Shown here: in pieces, positions 34,996 to 44,199 of the stretch | Position numbering within the stretch: position 1 is the first letter of the stretch | Layout of the letters: the number at the start of each line of letters is the position of its first letter | From: a virus | DNA length: 64,000 nucleotides | Strand: one strand, 5' to 3' | IMG/VR virus record: IMGVR_UViG_3300042516_005163 | Span: 1 to 64,000 of that record | Made by a program: the position numbers and the translations under genes | Notes under the pieces: generated by a model | The model's database searches: none | Told to the model about the DNA's origin: nothing | Seen by the model: only the letters and a program-made list of their open reading frames with translations

Positions 34996-37638
34996 ATGGA
35001 GACTTCAGTTATATTTTCTTTTAGTGAGATAGATTATTCTATTACTAACCCAAAAGCTACTATTACGTATGATAATAGTGCTCCATTCACTTTTATAGAA
35101 TTTTTAAAATATACAGGGGATACATATACTCCAAATGTGTATGATAAATTTTATCAAGAGTATTTAAAAAGTTGGTACACAACACAAAATAAAACAGATA
35201 TAACAGAAGCAGATTTCATTGCAACTCAATATGTTGATCTACTTAAACAGTTAACACTCACCTATTCAACAAAAGATGAACAGCGTTTCCTATCAAATAT
35301 TGATTTTGATGACCCAGAAGACCTTGAAATTGTAATTCCATTTTATACAAGAAAGTTAAAGGAAATTATTATCTTTTACAAGGATAGAAGAGATAAACTT
35401 AAATTTGTTATCGATAAAAATAAACGTAAGACAACCAATTTAAGTATTGAACTTGCAATAAAAGAAAATATTATTGATTTCTTATTCGATAACAATACAT
35501 TTCACACATTAAATTATTCACATTCAGCTCTTGCAAATGATATTGAAATTGAAGTTGAAGAATTAGTTGACACATTTGGTGCATATTTAAATGCTGCTCC
35601 AACCCCTTCTTCATATGGTGGTGATTTAAGAGAGCAATATTATTCTGCAAACCGTAATGATATAAACGGTGATGATATCCTTTCTATTAATGATTATCTT
35701 TCTAACACGTTATTCAGAAATACGTTCTTAAAAGAACTTGGAGTTGCATTTACAGTAAACGTTAATTTAACATATGACCCGGTATGTAGTCCTAACAACC
35801 CTATTGGTAAGTTTATTGATGAAAAGACCAAGAACGGGATTACCCCCGCAGATAAACAATCACTCAAAACTCAGTTATTAGAAAAATATATTGGTGTTGA
35901 TTACTATTATATTCAACGCACAACTGATAATCAAATCTTATCAGGTAAGCTGTTAACAGCTAGAAACCCTTCAGGTAACCTTATAAACGTTAAAAACGCT
36001 TCTGTTGCTGCAGTACCATCAGATCAGTTAACATCATTGAAGAAAATCGGTTTATTCTTTAACGAAGATCATCAAGGTGTTTTAAGATTTGATAGTTCAA
36101 AAAGTGATTATACAATAGATACTAATCAAATTCAATCTGGTCAAACTATTGTATACCCAGATCCATTAGTTTACGGGGATGTATTTTACTATCAAAATAT
36201 ACCACTAACTTTTTATGTTGACAACACGGTTAACGCAAAAAACATTTCAACATCATATACGACTGGTGATCCGTTAGTTACATATCGCGATCAACCGTTC
36301 TACGCTTATTATTCAAAACAACAGACATATAGTGAGTCACCTGATAGTGCACAAGATGACTTTAAACGACTATACAATCAAGGTTACGCTCAAGGTTGGA
36401 AAGAAGACATTTACGGTAATGAATATGGAATGTTTAAAGATCCATTCGGTCAATATTTTTATGGTATTCAAGAGCAAAGTGAAAACTACGTTAAATTATT
36501 ACCATTAAATGGGTTTACATTTAATTTCAATATTAGCTCTGATTTAACAGGTTATCCACCCACTTTAACCAATTCAAAACTCACATTAAGTGGTGGTACA
36601 TTTGTGGGTCAAGATAGTATACCTAACTATTATTTTAATTTTAGACTTTTCCAACCATATCAAGATATCCCATCAAGATATGACTTGTACCCGCTTTCTG
36701 GTGTTTCAACTATTTTATTAAATCAAGTACCTCTTGCTCAGGCTACCACTGTTATTAGTTCAATTACAGGTACAAATACATATTTGGATATCAAAAACAA
36801 AACCTTACTCGAAGGTGGTGTTTATGTAAAAAATATTGTTACAAATGAAATCCAACCTCTTTCAACTGCATTACAACCCACCTTTAATAAGTATCCAGCT
36901 GCAGTTCGTAATGATATCTACAATGGCATAACAACATTTGATGTTATCTACAATACAATCGTACTTGATTCACCAAATTATGTTGTTGTGGAAAAAGTTG
37001 AGTTTGATTCAACTGGTTTTATTACACCAAAAACAGCTAATAGTTATGTTACTATTAATGGTGATCCGCTTGCTAAAAATAGTAATAAATTCTTTAGTCC
37101 AAAGACAAATGATATATTTTTCTATGTAACTAGAATTTATAATCAATTTTCTAACGATAGCAGCAAGATTATTTACCCAGAGATTTACAAATATAATATC
37201 AATGATAGTGTGTTGATTAAAGTGTTTCCACAAACTAACACCTATATTACAAATGTAAGTTCAAATTTCAGTTTATTCAATGTAATTAGTAGTTTAAACA
37301 TTGTAGAGATAGATACCCCTAGATTGACGTATAATAGTAGTAACAACTTGTTCGTTGCTAATTATATTGGTAAAGATTCTAATAAATCACCTTACTTATA
37401 TGATATTCAATTCAAACTAGTAGCTGATCAGGTACAAATAGAATCTTGCAAGGTGTTTGATATTAACACTTCAAAAGCTACTAGCAATTTTTATTGTGCA
37501 TCATCTTCAGGGGTATTATCAACTATATCAGCACCTGCTTCAAGTGTATATAGTTATTATAATTTAAACTTTTCCTTCTTTAGTTCTGTTTCAAACTTTA
37601 GCGTGTTAAATAACATGGAGGGATATTTTCAATTCTAA
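34996..37638 (+). CDS. large baseplate-region protein
   Basis: The ATG at 34996 is preferred over the adjacent TTG. The protein is 880 residues. The N-terminal ~200 residues are helical and charged (FYTRKLKEIIIFYKDRRDKLKF), as in wedge proteins that pack on gp6. The rest is beta-rich with a Tyr-rich repeat-like part (LYNQGYAQGWKEDIYGNEYGMFKDPFG). It contains EF-hand-like loops such as NRNDINGDDILSINDYL near residue 220, which might bind calcium. The location suggests a gp7/gp8-equivalent. No family is recognised with certainty. Confidence 0.5.
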   Translation: METSVIFSFSEIDYSITNPKATITYDNSAPFTFIEFLKYTGDTYTPNVYDKFYQEYLKSWYTTQNKTDITEADFIATQYVDLLKQLTLTYSTKDEQRFLSNIDFDDPEDLEIVIPFYTRKLKEIIIFYKDRRDKLKFVIDKNKRKTTNLSIELAIKENIIDFLFDNNTFHTLNYSHSALANDIEIEVEELVDTFGAYLNAAPTPSSYGGDLREQYYSANRNDINGDDILSINDYLSNTLFRNTFLKELGVAFTVNVNLTYDPVCSPNNPIGKFIDEKTKNGITPADKQSLKTQLLEKYIGVDYYYIQRTTDNQILSGKLLTARNPSGNLINVKNASVAAVPSDQLTSLKKIGLFFNEDHQGVLRFDSSKSDYTIDTNQIQSGQTIVYPDPLVYGDVFYYQNIPLTFYVDNTVNAKNISTSYTTGDPLVTYRDQPFYAYYSKQQTYSESPDSAQDDFKRLYNQGYAQGWKEDIYGNEYGMFKDPFGQYFYGIQEQSENYVKLLPLNGFTFNFNISSDLTGYPPTLTNSKLTLSGGTFVGQDSIPNYYFNFRLFQPYQDIPSRYDLYPLSGVSTILLNQVPLAQATTVISSITGTNTYLDIKNKTLLEGGVYVKNIVTNEIQPLSTALQPTFNKYPAAVRNDIYNGITTFDVIYNTIVLDSPNYVVVEKVEFDSTGFITPKTANSYVTINGDPLAKNSNKFFSPKTNDIFFYVTRIYNQFSNDSSKIIYPEIYKYNINDSVLIKVFPQTNTYITNVSSNFSLFNVISSLNIVEIDTPRLTYNSSNNLFVANYIGKDSNKSPYLYDIQFKLVADQVQIESCKVFDINTSKATSNFYCASSSGVLSTISAPASSVYSYYNLNFSFFSSVSNFSVLNNMEGYFQF

Positions 37639-38663
37639 TGCAAACAACTACATATTCTGTTTCAACGAATCCATGGGTAACGCAAGGTGATGCTGTTATA
37701 TTCAGCGATATCATTTATATCAAAGGTCAATCTACGTTTGAACTTAGCTTATCAGGTATAAATGAAACAGTTAACAAAGTTAAATCAATTACAATTGATT
37801 GGGGTGATGGCGCACCAGTTGAAACTCATACAATCGGGTTAGTTAAAAATTACTATAACGAAAGTGTAATTAATGAATTTTTAACAGGGGTTGAAAATAC
37901 CATCTGTACAAGTTATTACCACACATATTATCCAATTCAATCAAGTTATTTGGTTGAAAGAACATGTAAAGCTATAGTAACGTTTCTTGCTAATGAACAA
38001 ACATTACTTTCACAAAGTACATTAGAAATATATGTTCCTTTAAGAATTTCACAAACGTCGTATTATGATTCTGTTGAAGAATTGTTTTTAGTTAACAGCC
38101 AACTCTTACCTCTTTCAACTTCTAATACATTATTAAATTTACAGACATTGAATAGCAGGTTTACAATACCAGTTATTACAGATACAACTTTATCTGCATC
38201 TGCTGTTTCAACATTAACATCGTTCAGCACTAGTAATTTCTCAACATCAACAACACCACTTTCAGATCTTTACACATTATATGATGTTACAATAGTAACA
38301 AACTTTGATGGGGACTATAACATAACACCTGCAGCAACAATAAGACCAAACGTACCTCGTTCACTCTATCCAACTATTGGTATAGTTGACCCGTTAGTTG
38401 TATCGTTGACGGATGAATATCAAGTAGGTATATATGAAACTGGATCAACCGGGTGGGATACATACAAATTTTATGATGATGGTTCAGTTCATACAATTCG
38501 TTTAACAACATTGAGTGGTACATTTAATAGTGCTCAAATTATTTCCAACACATGTGGTGTAGGCATTGTTTCACTAACATCACCTGTAAGCTCGACGTAT
38601 GATATACAAATTACCACACCTCAAAGCAATGGTACGCTCTTCATACGATATAGTAAAACATAA
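37638..38663 (+). CDS. PKD-domain tail protein
   Basis: This 341-residue beta-rich protein has a PKD-like segment near residues 48-115 (VKSITIDWGDGAPVETHTIG and a later YYHTYYPIQSSYLVERTCKAIVTFL). A Ser/Thr-rich middle and a terminal beta domain follow (TYKFYDDGSVHTIRLTTLSGTFN). PKD domains usually mediate protein or sugar contacts. It lies between baseplate and fibre genes and shares its first base with the last base of the upstream stop. It may link fibres to the baseplate. Confidence 0.55.
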   Translation: MQTTTYSVSTNPWVTQGDAVIFSDIIYIKGQSTFELSLSGINETVNKVKSITIDWGDGAPVETHTIGLVKNYYNESVINEFLTGVENTICTSYYHTYYPIQSSYLVERTCKAIVTFLANEQTLLSQSTLEIYVPLRISQTSYYDSVEELFLVNSQLLPLSTSNTLLNLQTLNSRFTIPVITDTTLSASAVSTLTSFSTSNFSTSTTPLSDLYTLYDVTIVTNFDGDYNITPAATIRPNVPRSLYPTIGIVDPLVVSLTDEYQVGIYETGSTGWDTYKFYDDGSVHTIRLTTLSGTFNSAQIISNTCGVGIVSLTSPVSSTYDIQITTPQSNGTLFIRYSKT

Positions 38664-38670
38664 ATAAATA
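38663..38670 (+). promoter_or_regulatory. late-promoter-like box AATAAATA (overlapping CATAAATA at 38659-38666)
   Basis: Two overlapping boxes; the downstream one ends seven bases from the ATG at 38677. Confidence 0.6.
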
Positions 38671-38676
38671 TATAAA

Positions 38677-39822
38677 ATGCCAAACATTAAGTTTTCAGAA
38701 TTACCACTTGCTACAACCGTCGACGGTAATGATATTTTTACTCTGGTAGAACAACCTCAGCTCGTTAATAAAATTGTCACATATCAGACTCTAGTAAGTC
38801 AAATCACTGCTTTAACACCAGTACAACAAACATCATTTGTTCGGTTATCTGGTGATACAATGACTGGTTATTTAACTCTTAATGCAAACCCAGTTAACAA
38901 TTTACATGCAGCAACAAAACAATATGTAGATACAGTAGCAGGAGATTTACCAATTGGTACGGTAATGTATTTTGCTGCAAGTTCTGCGCCTGTTGGTTGG
39001 TTTGAATGTGATGGTAGAATTTTGAATACAGCTTCATTCCCTGATTTATTTGCTGCTATTCGTTATACATATGGTGGTGCTGGTGTATCATTTAACTTAC
39101 CCGACTTACGTGGTGAATTTTTAAGAGGTTGGGATCGTAGTAGTGTACAAGGAGCGCGAGGTGTAGATTCTGGTCGTGTGTTTGGTAGTTCACAAACCGA
39201 CGCAATGAGACCACTTACCGGTGAAGCACCAATGTATGCTATTAATGGTTTTGGTACCGGTACTGGTGTATTTTCACAACCACCACAAAATGCAAATGGT
39301 AATGGTACAGCTCCTGGAACTTTTGCAAATTACGGGTTGAGATTTAATTCTCAAGCAGCACTATCAAGTAATACAGCTAATGAAATTAGACCACGCAACG
39401 TTGCGATGCTTCCATGTATAAAATATTCTTCAGCTGGTCAAGTTTCACAAGTTGGATTGAGTGCACAACAACTTATTAACTATATTACAAGTTTAAGTTC
39501 TCAAATACCTAATTCAAAGTCTGTAGCTAAAGCTTGGGTAACATTCGCAGGTCAAACAGCAACACCAGGTATTTCTGCTTTTTATAACGTAACAAGTGGT
39601 ACAAAAAACAGCACAGGTAATTATACATTCACATTTACTAGCGCTTTATCTGATGCAAGATATGGTGTTTTTATAAGTGATAATTATGCTGGTGCCGGCT
39701 CTGTTAACAGATATGTGATAAGTCAATCTACTAGCAATTTTACGGTGCAGTTTAAAGATTCAGGTGTCGGAGGCAACGTATATGACCCACCTTTTGCATA
39801 CATAGCTATTTTCGGCAATTAA
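38677..39822 (+). CDS. tail fibre with phage tail-collar domain
   Basis: This is a 381-residue protein. It has the anchor-like start NIKFSELPLATTVDGNDIF, one fibre repeat LSGDTMTGYLTLNANPVNNLHAATKQYVD (about residues 69-97), then a tail-collar domain: LPIGTVMYFAASSAPVGWFECDGRILN, FNLPDLRGEFLRGWDRS. The C-terminal ~120 residues after VAKAWVTFAGQ form a separate beta domain that probably binds the receptor. The following gene looks like its chaperone. It shares anchor and repeat with the fibre at the left window edge. Confidence 0.85.
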   Translation: MPNIKFSELPLATTVDGNDIFTLVEQPQLVNKIVTYQTLVSQITALTPVQQTSFVRLSGDTMTGYLTLNANPVNNLHAATKQYVDTVAGDLPIGTVMYFAASSAPVGWFECDGRILNTASFPDLFAAIRYTYGGAGVSFNLPDLRGEFLRGWDRSSVQGARGVDSGRVFGSSQTDAMRPLTGEAPMYAINGFGTGTGVFSQPPQNANGNGTAPGTFANYGLRFNSQAALSSNTANEIRPRNVAMLPCIKYSSAGQVSQVGLSAQQLINYITSLSSQIPNSKSVAKAWVTFAGQTATPGISAFYNVTSGTKNSTGNYTFTFTSALSDARYGVFISDNYAGAGSVNRYVISQSTSNFTVQFKDSGVGGNVYDPPFAYIAIFGN

Positions 39823-39828
39823 TATATT

Positions 39829-40230
39829 ATGATAATTTTACACCCACAACAAGATAATAAATTAGCGGTAACCGTTCCATGTGTTAGTTTGGAATTAGCA
39901 ATCGCTGCGTTACCAACTAACACATATAAGGTTGTTGAAACACTTGATATTAACAATGATTTTTTTGATGCATATGAGTTTGATCAAGATAAAGGTGCTG
40001 TGTTAAATATCAAAAAGGCTAAAGAAATTAAACTTAATAAATTTAGACAAGCTCGTAAACCATTGCTTGAACAGTTAGACATTGAATATATGAGAGCTAT
40101 CGAAACATCTAATACTGCTAAAAAGAAGTCTATTGCAGCAACAAAACAAGAATTGAGAGATGTAACAGCTATTGAAATCCCAACTAATATCGATGAATTA
40201 GCTGAGTTTTGGCCTGACATTTTAAAATAA
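39829..40230 (+). CDS. tail fibre assembly chaperone-like protein
   Basis: This 133-residue protein has a mixed N-terminal half. The C-terminal helical half has KLNKFRQARKPLLEQLDIEYMRA followed by KQELRDVTAIEIPTN, which matches the R..R..LL...D...A / RQ.LRD pattern of phage tail assembly (fibre) chaperones. It lies directly behind the collar fibre, the usual place for such helpers, which promote trimerisation of the fibre tip. It may be a soluble assembly factor, not a virion part. Confidence 0.65.
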   Translation: MIILHPQQDNKLAVTVPCVSLELAIAALPTNTYKVVETLDINNDFFDAYEFDQDKGAVLNIKKAKEIKLNKFRQARKPLLEQLDIEYMRAIETSNTAKKKSIAATKQELRDVTAIEIPTNIDELAEFWPDILK

Positions 40231-40233
40231 ATA
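40226..40233 (+). promoter_or_regulatory. late-promoter-like box AATAAATA
   Basis: It overlaps the upstream stop codon; the last A is six bases from the ATG at 40239. Confidence 0.6.
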
Positions 40234-40238
40234 TTCAT

Positions 40239-40727
40239 ATGAATATTTGGTTTTATGGTCTTCCCGCGGCAGGTAAAACAACTTTATCAAACGAGTTGTA
40301 TAAAATATTACCCCATACTAAACAACTCGATGAGGGTGTTGTTCGTAAGCTCTTTAACGATAATTTAGGGTATTCTAAAGCAGATAGATTTACCCAAATT
40401 AAACGAGTTGTTGCTCTTTGTAATCAATTAAACGATGTTGGGGTTGATTGTATTATGTCTGTTACAACACCTTATAAGGAGTTTAGAGCATACGTTAAAA
40501 CCCATCTTGAGAACGTAAAGCTTGTATATGTAGATTGTTCTCCAGAAACTTGCGAACGACGTGATCCGAAAGGAATGTATAAAAAAGCTAGAAATGGTGA
40601 GCTTAAAGAATTTACAGGTGTATCTAGCACATTCGAATACCCATCAGCAGGTGAATATGATTTATTTGTAAATACAGAAAATAATACAATTAGTGAATGT
40701 ATAGATCTAATTGTCAAAAAACTTTGA
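40239..40727 (+). CDS. cysC: adenylylsulfate (APS) kinase-like protein
   Basis: This 162-residue P-loop kinase has Walker A GLPAAGKT (7-14), the LD..VR region as LDEGVVR (30-36; the usual form is LDGDxVR), NLGYSKADR (42-50), the MSVTTPYKEFR segment (ISPxxxDR in CysC) and DPKGMYKKARNGELKEFTG (109-127). APS kinases phosphorylate adenylylsulfate to PAPS, the universal sulfate donor. The second Asp of LDGD is Gly here and the ENxRR stretch is altered, so a different substrate is possible. It has its own late box, is the last gene of the tail-fibre run, and could serve modification of the virion or cell surface. Confidence 0.75.
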   Translation: MNIWFYGLPAAGKTTLSNELYKILPHTKQLDEGVVRKLFNDNLGYSKADRFTQIKRVVALCNQLNDVGVDCIMSVTTPYKEFRAYVKTHLENVKLVYVDCSPETCERRDPKGMYKKARNGELKEFTGVSSTFEYPSAGEYDLFVNTENNTISECIDLIVKKL

Positions 40728-40915
40728 AATGATCTCCCAGCCTCAAAAGGGTATCTGATCTTGAAATGGTAATATTGTTAATATGTTTTTAGTAACACAC
40801 GCAAACCCAGTATCAAGAGTTGGTAAATCACCAAAAAATACATAGTTCATATTATCTGTCATCAGATAAATTTAAACAATTTTGTTGATTTATCAATGCA
40901 ATTAATTATCTAAAA
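40728..40915. other. convergent intergenic region with small hairpin
   Basis: This 188-base gap between converging genes holds no plausible gene. A 7-bp AT-rich hairpin, TTATCTG/CAGATAA with loop TCAT, lies at 40852-40869, flanked by A- and T-runs. It may be a weak terminator for either direction. Confidence 0.4.
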
Positions 40916-41626
40916 TTATGGTGTTGCTGGAATAGCTGTACCATAACGAGTATTGAAATATGTCCATACTGTATTGCGAGCTCCACTGCTTAACACACTG
41001 TTATAGAACAATAATTCACTAATTTCGTAGTTTGCATATAACCCATCACCCCGGCGGAACAATCGCATTGGTGCTGCAGACTTTGAGTAATTAGCTGATG
41101 TACTGCCATTTGTGTTATCACTGGCTCGTAATGTACCAGTTGTTGCATTACCAGTTATACAATAAGCAAAGTTATTACCCACGGACATTGTAGCTTGAAA
41201 TATACCTCCGGTGTTTGCATTAATAGTACACACTGAACTACCATTATATTGTAACAATATATAATTACCATCTGGACCAAAATCATCAACGCCTATAATG
41301 TTTACAGTACCGGTATCACTGACTAACTTACCAACCACAAAAAGGGACCATGCAGTACAACTTACTAAAGAACTTAATAACATACCATCGTTAACCCCAT
41401 CTGCTTGTACCGCTGGGCGACCATTAATGCGATTGGTTTTAAATGTTGGGCGCTCTGTACCACTACTAGTAAAATGATTACCATTACCACTCCAATCTGT
41501 AAACTGGCTAACAGGGTCATTGTTAGCATAGCTTTCTTGATTAGCATCTAACCAAATTAATGGACCACTAACCGGGGGTAAATTGGGACCAGTTGCTGCA
41601 AAAATACCATGTAAAGAAGGAATCAT
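40916..41626 (-). CDS. LamG/concanavalin-like adhesin
   Basis: This 236-residue protein is almost all one beta-sandwich domain. The start PLIWLDANQESYANNDPVSQFTDWSGNGNHF and the RPTFKTNRINGRPAVQADGVNDGM segment are the opening of LamG-like (concanavalin A-like lectin/glucanase) domains widespread in secreted proteins of aquatic bacteria. It ends with YEISELLFYNSVLSSGARNTVWTYFNTRYG, the usual closing strand and helix. It is probably a carbohydrate-binding tip or surface decoration. It overlaps the upstream fibre gene by four bases, so the two are co-translated and may act together. Confidence 0.75.
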   Translation of the reverse strand: MIPSLHGIFAATGPNLPPVSGPLIWLDANQESYANNDPVSQFTDWSGNGNHFTSSGTERPTFKTNRINGRPAVQADGVNDGMLLSSLVSCTAWSLFVVGKLVSDTGTVNIIGVDDFGPDGNYILLQYNGSSVCTINANTGGIFQATMSVGNNFAYCITGNATTGTLRASDNTNGSTSANYSKSAAPMRLFRRGDGLYANYEISELLFYNSVLSSGARNTVWTYFNTRYGTAIPATP

Positions 41627-43035
41627 GTTGTTAAATCACCTGCTAAAAGCCAAATATTTGTACCAGTGTTTATCAACGACGCTGTTGCATACTGACCATT
41701 TAATTTTAATCTACCACCTCTAGAGTTTAAAGTTACCCCTGCAGTAGCAGATACTGTCACTTGGCCTGTTCCTATCTGTGATATAGGAATTTGAGTTCCG
41801 CTTAAAAATGCTATATTTGAATACAATGGAACAATTAATGTCATAGCATTACTGCTAGAAAGTGATACCAATGAACTTGAATCACTCAACGATAAAGTGT
41901 AATTTGTATTTGTTTGACCATTGATTGGTAATAATTTTTGTGCAAAGTTAGCACTTTGTGCGGTTACTGTTGTGTAAACACTATTCCAATTGTTACTATT
42001 ACCACCAGGTGTAATAACTGTCACACCACGGACATTTCCTTCTGATGTTATATTATTTACATATGTAAAGTTAGCTGTATTTGCGGTTATATTAGAACCT
42101 AAAATAAACGTATTTGAAGCTTGTGATGTATTACCTACACCTCCAACAACAATTGAGTTGTTACCAGTTGCTGTATTGTTCACACCACTGAAAACAGCAG
42201 CACCACCACCAAATGCAAAGTTACCACTACCAGAGCCAATATAGGTATAATCACCAAATGCAAAGTTAGATAAACCACCTACAATTGTACCATATGCACC
42301 ACCTACATTATTTCTATCACCACCACCAATGAAACCGTATGATGCGTTTGTGGTATTATTTACACCACCAACAATTACAGTATAAGAAGCATTTGCGTTG
42401 TTATTGTTACCACCACCTACAAATCCCAAAATACCTGGAGCGTTGTTAGTTAACCCTCCTCCAACTACACCCAAATAACTTGCAAGATTATTTAACCCAC
42501 CTGCAACCGTACCATATTGTGCAGCAGTATTATTTACACCACCACCAATAGTACCAAAATCACTATTTACAGTGTTATCTTTACCACCGCCGATAAAACC
42601 ATATGCACTTAATACACGATTGTTTGTACCACCTACTACAGCACCACCTGTGCAGCTTAATGAAACTAAATTTGCAGAACCACCAGCGATAGTTGTAAAA
42701 TCACCACGAACAGAGTTATAACCACCTCCGAGTATGTTTGAATATTTACCCAATACAGATTGAGAAGCATTGCTACCTAAATATTGTAAATCAATAGATC
42801 CAACACCAGGTGGCAGTTTTTGATCGTTGGTAGGGTAGCTATAACTGCGAACAAAAAACGATGATAACGTTGGTGAAAAAATTACACCACCAAACGCTGA
42901 AATAGGGCACTGATAAGTTGTCAGTCCTTGAACGATTGCTGTAATTTCTTTATTAGTTAAATTAGGAAGATTATCAGCACCGAAACCGATTGGACTTGAT
43001 GATAATTTAGGAAGATTTGAAATTTTAACACCCAT
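41623..43035 (-). CDS. trimeric-adhesin-like fibre with YadA-type head repeats
   Basis: This is a 470-residue protein. The anchor-like start GVKISNLPKL is shared in type with the other fibres. From about residue 95 to 310 there are about 14 copies of a 14-residue repeat of the form (Y/F)G-x-(I/V)-x-GG-x-x-N-x. Examples are FIGGGKDNTVNSDFG and TVAGGLNNLASYLG. This matches the left-handed beta-roll of YadA/Hia-type bacterial adhesin heads. A C-terminal beta domain (about 330-470) follows. An ATTAAATA box lies upstream. It is very likely a trimeric receptor-binding fibre. Confidence 0.8.
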   Translation of the reverse strand: MGVKISNLPKLSSSPIGFGADNLPNLTNKEITAIVQGLTTYQCPISAFGGVIFSPTLSSFFVRSYSYPTNDQKLPPGVGSIDLQYLGSNASQSVLGKYSNILGGGYNSVRGDFTTIAGGSANLVSLSCTGGAVVGGTNNRVLSAYGFIGGGKDNTVNSDFGTIGGGVNNTAAQYGTVAGGLNNLASYLGVVGGGLTNNAPGILGFVGGGNNNNANASYTVIVGGVNNTTNASYGFIGGGDRNNVGGAYGTIVGGLSNFAFGDYTYIGSGSGNFAFGGGAAVFSGVNNTATGNNSIVVGGVGNTSQASNTFILGSNITANTANFTYVNNITSEGNVRGVTVITPGGNSNNWNSVYTTVTAQSANFAQKLLPINGQTNTNYTLSLSDSSSLVSLSSSNAMTLIVPLYSNIAFLSGTQIPISQIGTGQVTVSATAGVTLNSRGGRLKLNGQYATASLINTGTNIWLLAGDLTT

Positions 43036-43041
43036 TTGAAA

Positions 43042-43049
43042 TATTTAAT
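43042..43049 (-). promoter_or_regulatory. late-promoter-like box ATTAAATA
   Basis: The last A is seven bases from the ATG at 43035 on the minus strand. It overlaps the -35 region of the divergent sigma70-like promoter at 43049-43076. Confidence 0.5.
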
Positions 43050-43076
43050 TGATCTTTCTGTTTTTACATTTATAAT
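43049..43076 (+). promoter_or_regulatory. sigma70-like promoter TTGATC-N16-TATAAT
   Basis: The -35 TTGATC (43049-43054) and -10 TATAAT (43071-43076) are 16 bases apart. The ATG at 43084 is eight bases past the -10, so the leader would be absent or one or two bases. Confidence 0.6.
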
Positions 43077-43083
43077 TAGTGTA

Positions 43084-43779
43084 ATGCATATTAAATTCGA
43101 CGAAAAAACTCATCGATATCATAATAATAACACCGGTGAACAGTATACTTCAGCAACACAATTGCTATCTCAATTTAAAAAACCGTTTGATAAAGATTTT
43201 CACGCTACACGAGTTGCTAAACGTGAAGGTATTTCTAAAGAGTTAGTACTTGAAATGTGGGAGCACGAGAAAGAAAAAAGCTGTATTAAAGGTAAAAACT
43301 TTCATGCCCTTTTAGAAAACTATGTTAAATTTAGTGAAACTGTAGAAGGTTATAGTTGGTTATATAAAACATTTGAAAAACAACGTGAAACTCTTGTTGG
43401 TTCGTGCAAAAAGATTTATACTGAAAAACTACTATGGAATGATGAATTTAAGTTAGCAGGTACTTGCGACTTGCTTTATGAGCATGAAGATAATTTTACA
43501 ATTATTGATTACAAAACAAACAAAAATATCTCTTCATTCTCTAAATATGGTGAGTATTTACTTTCGCCTATTGATTTTTTAACTAATTGTGAATATAATG
43601 TATATGCATTACAATTATCGTTATATGCATACATGTTCGAATTAATTTCCAATAAAAAGGTAAGGAACTTACATATACTATATTTACAAGAAGATAGATT
43701 TACACCATATACAGTACCGTATATGAAGATGGAAATCGATTTACTTTTAAAAACACACAAAGCAAATACGAATAAATAA
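43084..43779 (+). CDS. PD-(D/E)XK nuclease, RecB/Cas4-like
   Basis: The ATG at 43084 is chosen because the domain begins there and a promoter lies just upstream. The 231-residue protein shows the RecB-type nuclease order: GKNFHALLE (His74), a Glu in YTEKLLWND, LAGTCDLLYE (Asp129), IIDYKTNK (Asp142-x-Lys144) and the QLSLYAY motif (Gln177, Tyr181). No cysteine cluster is present, so it is not a classical Cas4. Such phage nucleases act in DNA recombination or degradation of host DNA. It starts a small early-type island between late adhesin genes. Confidence 0.85.
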   Translation: MHIKFDEKTHRYHNNNTGEQYTSATQLLSQFKKPFDKDFHATRVAKREGISKELVLEMWEHEKEKSCIKGKNFHALLENYVKFSETVEGYSWLYKTFEKQRETLVGSCKKIYTEKLLWNDEFKLAGTCDLLYEHEDNFTIIDYKTNKNISSFSKYGEYLLSPIDFLTNCEYNVYALQLSLYAYMFELISNKKVRNLHILYLQEDRFTPYTVPYMKMEIDLLLKTHKANTNK

Positions 43780-43794
43780 TAATACAAATAGATA

Positions 43795-44199
43795 ATGAGC
43801 ACAAATCAACTTGATAAGTTGCATGAGTTTGACTTCTGGTCAATGATTAATAACATTAAATGGGGTGATTGTACCACAAAATGTATTGCTGCGAAGCGAT
43901 ATATCATGCATAACTTTCCACCATACAAAACAAATGTGTTTCGTAGAATCGCTGATAATTATACTTGTCAGCTGGTTGAAAAATATATGAACGATTTAAG
44001 CACCACATTCTCGTATACAGAAGTTTATAACGGTGCATATGAAGTTATTAGTCAAGGCAAAACTTCATATGATAGCTATTTCAATAAACCGTCATTGCTT
44101 ACACCAATTATTGAATATATTATTAGTAAGGATGAAGATGAAAAATTTGTGTATGCAATGCCATTAGAAGACGATTTCTTCAACCAGGATATTATCTGA
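43795..44199 (+). CDS. hypothetical protein of the nuclease island
   Basis: This 134-residue protein is acidic with aromatic-rich segments (LHEFDFWSMINNIKWGDCTTKC, NYTCQLVEKYMNDLS). Four cysteines are scattered without a clear metal motif. The family is not recognised. It shares one base with the downstream zincin-like gene, so the two are probably co-translated. Confidence 0.6.
   Translation: MSTNQLDKLHEFDFWSMINNIKWGDCTTKCIAAKRYIMHNFPPYKTNVFRRIADNYTCQLVEKYMNDLSTTFSYTEVYNGAYEVISQGKTSYDSYFNKPSLLTPIIEYIISKDEDEKFVYAMPLEDDFFNQDII

Noticed and set aside
43084-43779. Cas4 / CRISPR association of the RecB-type nuclease
   Set aside because: The Cys cluster of Cas4 is absent and no CRISPR array or cas gene is present in the window.
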